Below the pieces are notes generated by a model. The model had not been told where the DNA came from and did no database searches. It worked only from the letters and a program-made list of their open reading frames with translations. Both the position numbers and the translations under genes were made by a program. This document shows positions 12,692 through 17,239 of a DNA stretch of 17,239 nt, piece after piece (the first letter of the stretch is position 1; each line of letters starts with the position of its first letter). Origin of the DNA: CAYUNA01 sp047629355 (lineage in GTDB: Bacteria; Bacteroidota; Bacteroidia; Chitinophagales; Saprospiraceae); NCBI GenBank assembly GCA_047629355.1, contig JBLHWU010000144.1, positions 1-17,239 on the forward strand, written 5' to 3'.

Positions 12692-15600
12692 TCACTGCCC
12701 CAACTCCTTTAAAAACATCTCCCTAACCTCTCCAATCTTCTCATTCAAATTCTCCTTACTCCAATCCTCCACCGAAATCGCCTCCTTCACAATCACCTCA
12801 ATCGCTGTCGGTCGAAACACATTCGACCCCCGCGGCATCGCATCGTGTGCATTCCGAATCACAATCGGCACAATCGGCACACCAGCTTCCATTGCCATGT
12901 GAAAAGCGCCTTTTTTAAACTGCCCCAACCGATAATCCCGACTCCGCGTTCCTTCCGGAAAAATAATGATACTCATTCCATTTTTCAAGGCTTCAACGGC
13001 AGGTTTCATCGCTGCAATCGCTTTTTCTTTGTCTTTTCTATCAATAAAAATCACGCCAGCAGCGGTCATCATTTGTCCGATAATCGGCATCATTTTCAAC
13101 TCTTTCTTAGCAATACCCGTCGCATTTTTACGAATTAATTTAGCTGCAATAAATAAATCTGCACTACTCTGATGATTAAAAATGAAAACGGCAGGACGGT
13201 GATTCCACAAGTTTTCCTTATTTTTAACCACCAATCGAATGCCCGCCATATTCGTCACTAAATCACCTACCGTAGCCATCAATGAATTGGTGCCTTCGCG
13301 CCAAGATAGACTGGTCGCGCCCGAAATCATACCGTTCAAAGCTGCTGGAAATAAAGCGCCCAAAGCCAAACCTGTTCGCGCCATATCCATTGCGCCTGCT
13401 CCTGGCTCGTCATAAAAACGACTCACGGGCCAGCCATTTTCAAAGGCCAATGCGGCCAATTTTGTATCTGGATTTAGCGGTCGCGGATTGCCCACAATTT
13501 CCAATAAGGGCATATCTTCAGCGCTGTCTGTATAAAAATAACTTTTCGATAAGTCTAAATCAAATTGCTTCACCAACTCCTTCGCAGCGTACGCTTTTCC
13601 TTCCCCCCAACAAACGGGTTCTATCATATTTCCTGTAAAAACTCCCTTCTCAACTTCCATCCGCGTACACATCACATGCGGAATTCCCAAATCTCGAGCA
13701 ATCGGGTCAACTTGGTACGGCGTTGCTGCCGAAATAATCGCTACCGTATGTCCTTTCGCTAAATGCGCCGCCACCAATGCCCGTGATTCTGGGTAAATGG
13801 TATGTGCCAAATGTTTCAAATATACCTCCTCCCCTACTTCGATAAACAGTTCCTCTTTCACTCCTTTCACTCCCTTCGCGCCGACTGCTGCCAAGCCTGC
13901 AAAGTTGCCATTTCCACGCGCATAAACGAGTACGCCAGCAAATTGTGCTAAGATTTCCTTCCGACTCATTCGTCCACTCAACAGGCGCGTTTGGAAAAAT
14001 TCTTTGGCAGAAAAACCTTGAATCAAGGTCCGGTCAAGGTCAAAAAATGCACCAATATGTGCCCCACTCTCTCCTTCTAAAACTGGGCGGGTAACGGCTT
14101 CCGTTTTTGAACCAGGAACAATGTCGCGCTCAATTGGAATTGCGGGCAATTCTACTTTTGGTCGCTGTAAAGTGATGCCTTGCAATAATTTTACTCGATT
14201 GGCAACATCATTTAATTTGGTCAACAATTGGTCGATTCTTTCGCGCTGTGGGTTTTCGGCAGAAGGAATAATTTCGAGGTGTTTCACAAAGCGAATTCCA
14301 TTTAATAAAAACGGCTTGGAAACAGATCCCAATCGCTGAATACGTCCCTGCCAGTGCATTTCTTCACCGAGAAATAGACAGTTGTCCATAAACTTCTTCT
14401 CATCAAAAACATACGCCGTATCCCAACTTTGCAAAGCATAGGCCACCACTCGATAAGCATCTATATAGCTATATAAAACGACGGGCGAAATCACCAGACT
14501 CTGGTTTTCCATAAACGCCTTGACATCTGTATCTTGTTTGAAAAAATAGTCTTGCCAATCTGCTTTTAGAAAAGTTAAGTTCTGTTCTATTTCTTCCGTA
14601 AAAATTGATTTTTTAGAATAAAAGAATTCAAACTTGAATAAATCCCGCAAGTTCATCACCTCTGTCCAAAACGTAAACGCTCGCTTTTCCAAGGATACTT
14701 CTCCTGCTTTTAATAAAGCCAATTCGATGAAGGCCTGATGATATAAGTGATGCACCGACATATTTGCATAATAAGTCGCCTGCAGATAATTCGAAGAATT
14801 GATGACATATTTAGCGTTCAGACTTTCGCCTTTTTGCTGTATTAAATTCGCGCTTCGCAACAAGGCCAAAGCGGATTGTACACTCACACCAATTGGCTGT
14901 CCACGGTCAACTAAAGCATCTCCTTTATGGCTTTCGACCAAGCGCATGAGGTTGACAATATCGCTTTCAATCGCCCGTTTAGTCAAAGAAAATTTACTCA
15001 ATAAAGAAATACAAATCAACGAAGCAGTCGTCACCGGCGTGACTTTATTGATGCCATGTACCAATTCAAGCGCAAATCTAGAAATCGGCTCGTTCGCTTC
15101 TTTCATATCGGACGATTTCAACATCAGCGGTATTTCTCCCGTTTCATTCATATCGACCGGCTCCCCAAATCGGAGGGAAATCTTCCCAAAATTATCGCCC
15201 ATTTTACGAATATAATTCATAAACCAAGCGAGACTTTCGGGCGTCTTACTTTTCCCACGCATCTCCTCCGTCATGTCTTTTACATCAGGAATCAGGTCAT
15301 AAACGATGGAAACCGGCACATATTTAACTTCTTGTCGCGTATCTTGTTCCGCTTCTTTGATGTATTTTAAAATCCCCATTTTCGGCCAAACAAGCTTCCC
15401 CGTCCGCGACCGTGTCCCTTCAATCGCCCACATAAAATGCCCCTTACTCTGCACTAAACTTGAAATAAAAAACCGCAACACCGCCTTATAAATCAAATCA
15501 TCTTTGAACGACCGCCGAATAAAAATCACCCCGTTCTGTCGCCCTACCTGCGCCAAACCCGGAAACGCCATATTGATGCCCGCAAACGTATAAGGCAAGG

Positions 15601-15931
15601 GCAATCCATGTCGCACCAAGACCACACCCAAGACCATCATATCAATATAAGTCTTGTGCGTCATCACATAAGCTACAGGGTGTCGCCGTGCAATTTTCGC
15701 CAATTGCCGCACTTCTTCGGGATTGATGTCAATCGTTTTGTCGTACCCTCTCGATAAGATATACTGCGCCGCCTGAATGCTCAAAATATTACCAACCGGC
15801 TGCTGCACCGTGTACAATTCTTTCAAGCATTCTTTCGCTTTTTTTTCAACTTCTGATTGGGAAAAGCCAGTTTGCTTGGCGAGGTCAGCCAGCATTTTTA
15901 GGTATAAGGGATGTGTGAGTATGTTTTCCAT
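12692..15931 (-). CDS. Trifunctional phospholipid-synthesis fusion: PlsB-like acyltransferase, HAD-IB phosphatase, PlsC-like acyltransferase
   Basis: A 1079-residue enzyme with three recognisable parts. Residues about 80-260 are a PlsB/GPAT-type acyltransferase: H92-T-Y-I-D97 (HxxxxD), AGINMAFPG (117-125), FIRRSFKDD (137-145) and EGTRSRTGK (171-179). Residues about 260-600 are a mainly helical region like the C-terminal part of PlsB. Residues about 625-840 are a HAD-IB (SerB-like) hydrolase with DLDRT (631-635), S734, K779 and D802-x-x-x-D806, all expected catalytic residues. Residues about 905-1060 are PlsC-like: NHQSSAD (H920, D925), VIFIDRKD and FPEGTRSR (991-998). Expected reactions are acylation of glycerol-3-phosphate, then of lysophosphatidate, at the inner membrane; a hydrophobic stretch lies near 853-871. 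The phosphatase substrate is unknown. The HAD-PlsC pairing and an adjacent separate PlsB gene are known from Mycobacterium (Rv2483c and Rv2482c, from memory). Exact donors and specificities are inference. Confidence 0.88.
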   Translation of the reverse strand: MENILTHPLYLKMLADLAKQTGFSQSEVEKKAKECLKELYTVQQPVGNILSIQAAQYILSRGYDKTIDINPEEVRQLAKIARRHPVAYVMTHKTYIDMMVLGVVLVRHGLPLPYTFAGINMAFPGLAQVGRQNGVIFIRRSFKDDLIYKAVLRFFISSLVQSKGHFMWAIEGTRSRTGKLVWPKMGILKYIKEAEQDTRQEVKYVPVSIVYDLIPDVKDMTEEMRGKSKTPESLAWFMNYIRKMGDNFGKISLRFGEPVDMNETGEIPLMLKSSDMKEANEPISRFALELVHGINKVTPVTTASLICISLLSKFSLTKRAIESDIVNLMRLVESHKGDALVDRGQPIGVSVQSALALLRSANLIQQKGESLNAKYVINSSNYLQATYYANMSVHHLYHQAFIELALLKAGEVSLEKRAFTFWTEVMNLRDLFKFEFFYSKKSIFTEEIEQNLTFLKADWQDYFFKQDTDVKAFMENQSLVISPVVLYSYIDAYRVVAYALQSWDTAYVFDEKKFMDNCLFLGEEMHWQGRIQRLGSVSKPFLLNGIRFVKHLEIIPSAENPQRERIDQLLTKLNDVANRVKLLQGITLQRPKVELPAIPIERDIVPGSKTEAVTRPVLEGESGAHIGAFFDLDRTLIQGFSAKEFFQTRLLSGRMSRKEILAQFAGVLVYARGNGNFAGLAAVGAKGVKGVKEELFIEVGEEVYLKHLAHTIYPESRALVAAHLAKGHTVAIISAATPYQVDPIARDLGIPHVMCTRMEVEKGVFTGNMIEPVCWGEGKAYAAKELVKQFDLDLSKSYFYTDSAEDMPLLEIVGNPRPLNPDTKLAALAFENGWPVSRFYDEPGAGAMDMARTGLALGALFPAALNGMISGATSLSWREGTNSLMATVGDLVTNMAGIRLVVKNKENLWNHRPAVFIFNHQSSADLFIAAKLIRKNATGIAKKELKMMPIIGQMMTAAGVIFIDRKDKEKAIAAMKPAVEALKNGMSIIIFPEGTRSRDYRLGQFKKGAFHMAMEAGVPIVPIVIRNAHDAMPRGSNVFRPTAIEVIVKEAISVEDWSKENLNEKIGEVREMFLKELGQ

Positions 15932-16083
15932 GTGTCGTTCGCTTCTTTTTGGTTACTATTTCAAACTTTTAGAAAAAGATGCAATATAGGAAAAGGGATT
16001 GAAAAATTAGAGGGTGGATTTGAAATGAATCTTTGAAGGTTTATTTTGCCTATCATTTTAGCCCACATATCAAAAAGAAAAAA
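15932..16083. other. Short intergenic region upstream of the acyltransferase fusion
   Basis: About 150 A+T-rich bases separating the GldN-like gene (with its read-through tail) from the ATG of the acyltransferase fusion. It probably holds that gene's promoter, but no clear −33/−7 pair was found. Confidence 0.4.
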
Positions 16084-16203
16084 TCAATCAAACTTTAGTA
16101 CGTAAAGTGGCTTCTGCCACTGAGTCTTATTCTTGTCGTTTTTGATGCCCACTTGCGGTCGCATGGTTTTTAGCTTTACAGCAAATTGTTGAAGTGCGGT
16201 ATC
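16084..16203 (-). pseudogene. In-frame continuation of the GldN-like gene beyond its TAG stop
   Basis: After the TAG at 16204-16206 the same frame stays open for 39 codons to TGA at 16084-16086. The conceptual sequence starts DTALQQFAVKLKTMRPQ and ends PLYVLKFD. Placed after WY and the stop, it matches the first GldN-like unit: W313/K325/P331 have the same spacing as W146/K158/P164. A small hairpin (AGTGGC/GCCACT, 16106-16121) lies inside. I read it as the severed C-terminus of the protein; suppressed termination is an alternative. Confidence 0.55.
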
Positions 16204-17148
16204 CTAATACCATTGTTGGACGATTTGAAATTTAGATATTTCACCACGTTTAGTTTCTGGACTTTTTTTAATGTTTAGCACTTCTTTGTACGTTTCTGAA
16301 TCAAATGTAATTAGCGTGTCAATGCGAGCTTCTACCAATTCTTTAATTTCAAAATTAGTTAGCGGCAATGAATTTTTATTGAAATTTTCTATAGGATAAA
16401 CGGCTCGATTATTAGTTATGGGTTCTTGATAAAATATTTGATAGAGCATCTCGTCCGTATTGCCTTTCAAGATTTTGGACTTTTTAAAATCAAAATTATG
16501 AGTACTTAAACGTGACCATATTAGGTCTTTTCGATTAATATTAGAATCAAACGTTGCAGATTGGGGCATATTTATCCAGCCAAAACGGGCAAAAATCTCA
16601 TCATCATATATCTGTTCCGTACAATCATCATTCATAACAATTGGAAAAGGGATAATTGGTGAAATAGCGACTACTTTAGAAGTCAGTTCTTTTTTCCTTT
16701 CATGGTAATACCAAAATTGTCTAATAATAAATGAAGGCTTAGTCGGTACAAAGTATCCAGTTTCATGAATAAAAGTACCTTTAAGATTTGTAGGATTTAA
16801 TTTAATTCCACTTTTATCAATTAGTACTAACTCTTGCATTGAATCCCAACTTATTCTTCTTTTTTTGAAATCTAAAAATTGAGTTTCTTTGTTTTGAATC
16901 AATCGACCCAATTCATATTCCAAGATTCTACTGGAAGATTGAACCGGCAAATCGGTAAAGTCGGATTTTAAAGTCTGTAATGTGCTCGTTATCAATTTAG
17001 GTCTTTCTCTTTTGTATTGATATCCTCTTTTTAGCGTTTCATTATCATTATTACTAAAGTGAAAAAGCGTTTCCGTTTCTGCCGCCCAAGTGATATTTGG
17101 GTCATTTAGCAAAGCTGCGTCTTGGGGTATGTTTCTAAGCTTGGACAC
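16204..17148 (-). CDS. Tandem GldN-like protein, probably cut short by an in-frame stop
   Basis: A 314-residue protein of uncertain function with two diverged copies of one unit. Anchors: ITWAAETETLFHF (19-31) against LIWSRLSTHNFDF (209-221); ELGRLIQNK...F (79-94) against EIKELVEAR...F (267-282); and F-x-I-x-Q-x-W-Y at 140-147 against 307-314. Phrases such as DLIWSR and IIRQFWYYHERKKELTSKVVAISPI resemble GldN/PorN, a periplasmic T9SS and gliding component, but the match is weak and from memory. No signal peptide is visible, which is unusual for GldN. The start is GTG (17146-17148); the frame is closed by TGA 18 bases upstream, and a nearby ATG (17151-17153) is in another frame. The gene ends at TAG immediately after WY, in the middle of the second conserved strand. 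It is more A+T-rich than the adhesin and acyltransferase genes. A diverged paralogue or a decaying copy is likelier than the core gldN. Confidence 0.6.
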   Translation of the reverse strand: MSKLRNIPQDAALLNDPNITWAAETETLFHFSNNDNETLKRGYQYKRERPKLITSTLQTLKSDFTDLPVQSSSRILEYELGRLIQNKETQFLDFKKRRISWDSMQELVLIDKSGIKLNPTNLKGTFIHETGYFVPTKPSFIIRQFWYYHERKKELTSKVVAISPIIPFPIVMNDDCTEQIYDDEIFARFGWINMPQSATFDSNINRKDLIWSRLSTHNFDFKKSKILKGNTDEMLYQIFYQEPITNNRAVYPIENFNKNSLPLTNFEIKELVEARIDTLITFDSETYKEVLNIKKSPETKRGEISKFQIVQQWY

Positions 17149-17239
17149 TTCATTTAGTCTAAAAAATCAAAAAGGCGTAAAACTGTGACAGAAAATATTG
17201 GAAAATTCATTAGTATTTCAGAATTTGCGAGATGTTTAG
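17149..17239. other. Window edge upstream of the GldN-like gene, nothing recognised
   Basis: About 90 A+T-rich bases. On the minus strand a short open stretch starting at an ATG near 17210 ends before the gene and does not resemble a signal peptide. No promoter element was recognised. Confidence 0.4.

Noticed and set aside
14799..15215. Plus-strand open frame of 138 codons opposite the acyltransferase fusion
   Set aside because: Lies entirely opposite the conserved PlsB-like region; no start context or domain.

Overview
The window looks like a chromosomal piece of a gliding/T9SS-type Bacteroidota, probably near Saprospiria or Chitinophagia. The evidence is a giant secreted protein with SprB-like repeats and a type B type-IX-secretion C-terminal domain, a GldN-like gene, and a TAnnTTTG promoter element. 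Every native gene is on the minus strand. The only plus-strand gene is the transposase of an insertion sequence.

Layout, left to right. Positions 1-263 are the 3' flank of the first gene and hold its likely intrinsic terminator (199-234). Positions 264-10211 encode a 3315-residue mosaic adhesin: signal peptide, one SdrD_B-like domain, a propeller-like region of about 480 residues, seven more SdrD_B-like domains (the last six on a regular ~121-residue period), six HYR-like modules, a run of SprB-like repeats, Ig/cadherin-like modules and the T9SS type B sorting domain. Positions 10212-11586 carry no recognisable gene. They contain a 196-bp MITE-like element with nested palindromes (10838-11033) and a short REP-like fragment near 11053.

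An IS1-family element occupies 11587-12401, with perfect 23-bp inverted repeats. Its transposase is a single frame (zinc ribbon plus DDE), but the only nearby ATG is one TA unit out of frame across a (TA)6 tract. The right inverted repeat cuts off a small TPR gene (12383-12640), whose own start is also out of register across a T7 run. Upstream of that gene, in the same orientation, is a 1079-residue fusion of a PlsB-like acyltransferase, a HAD-IB phosphatase and a PlsC-like acyltransferase (12692-15931).

The last gene (16204-17148) appears to be a tandem GldN-like protein. Its second unit is interrupted by an in-frame TAG, and the reading frame beyond the stop (to 16084) still matches the first unit.

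Functionally the window combines cell-surface display (adhesin), a possible relative of the T9SS machinery (GldN-like) and phospholipid synthesis (acyltransferase fusion). The 10.2-12.65 kb interval is a scar of mobile DNA. No CRISPR array, rRNA or tRNA was seen.
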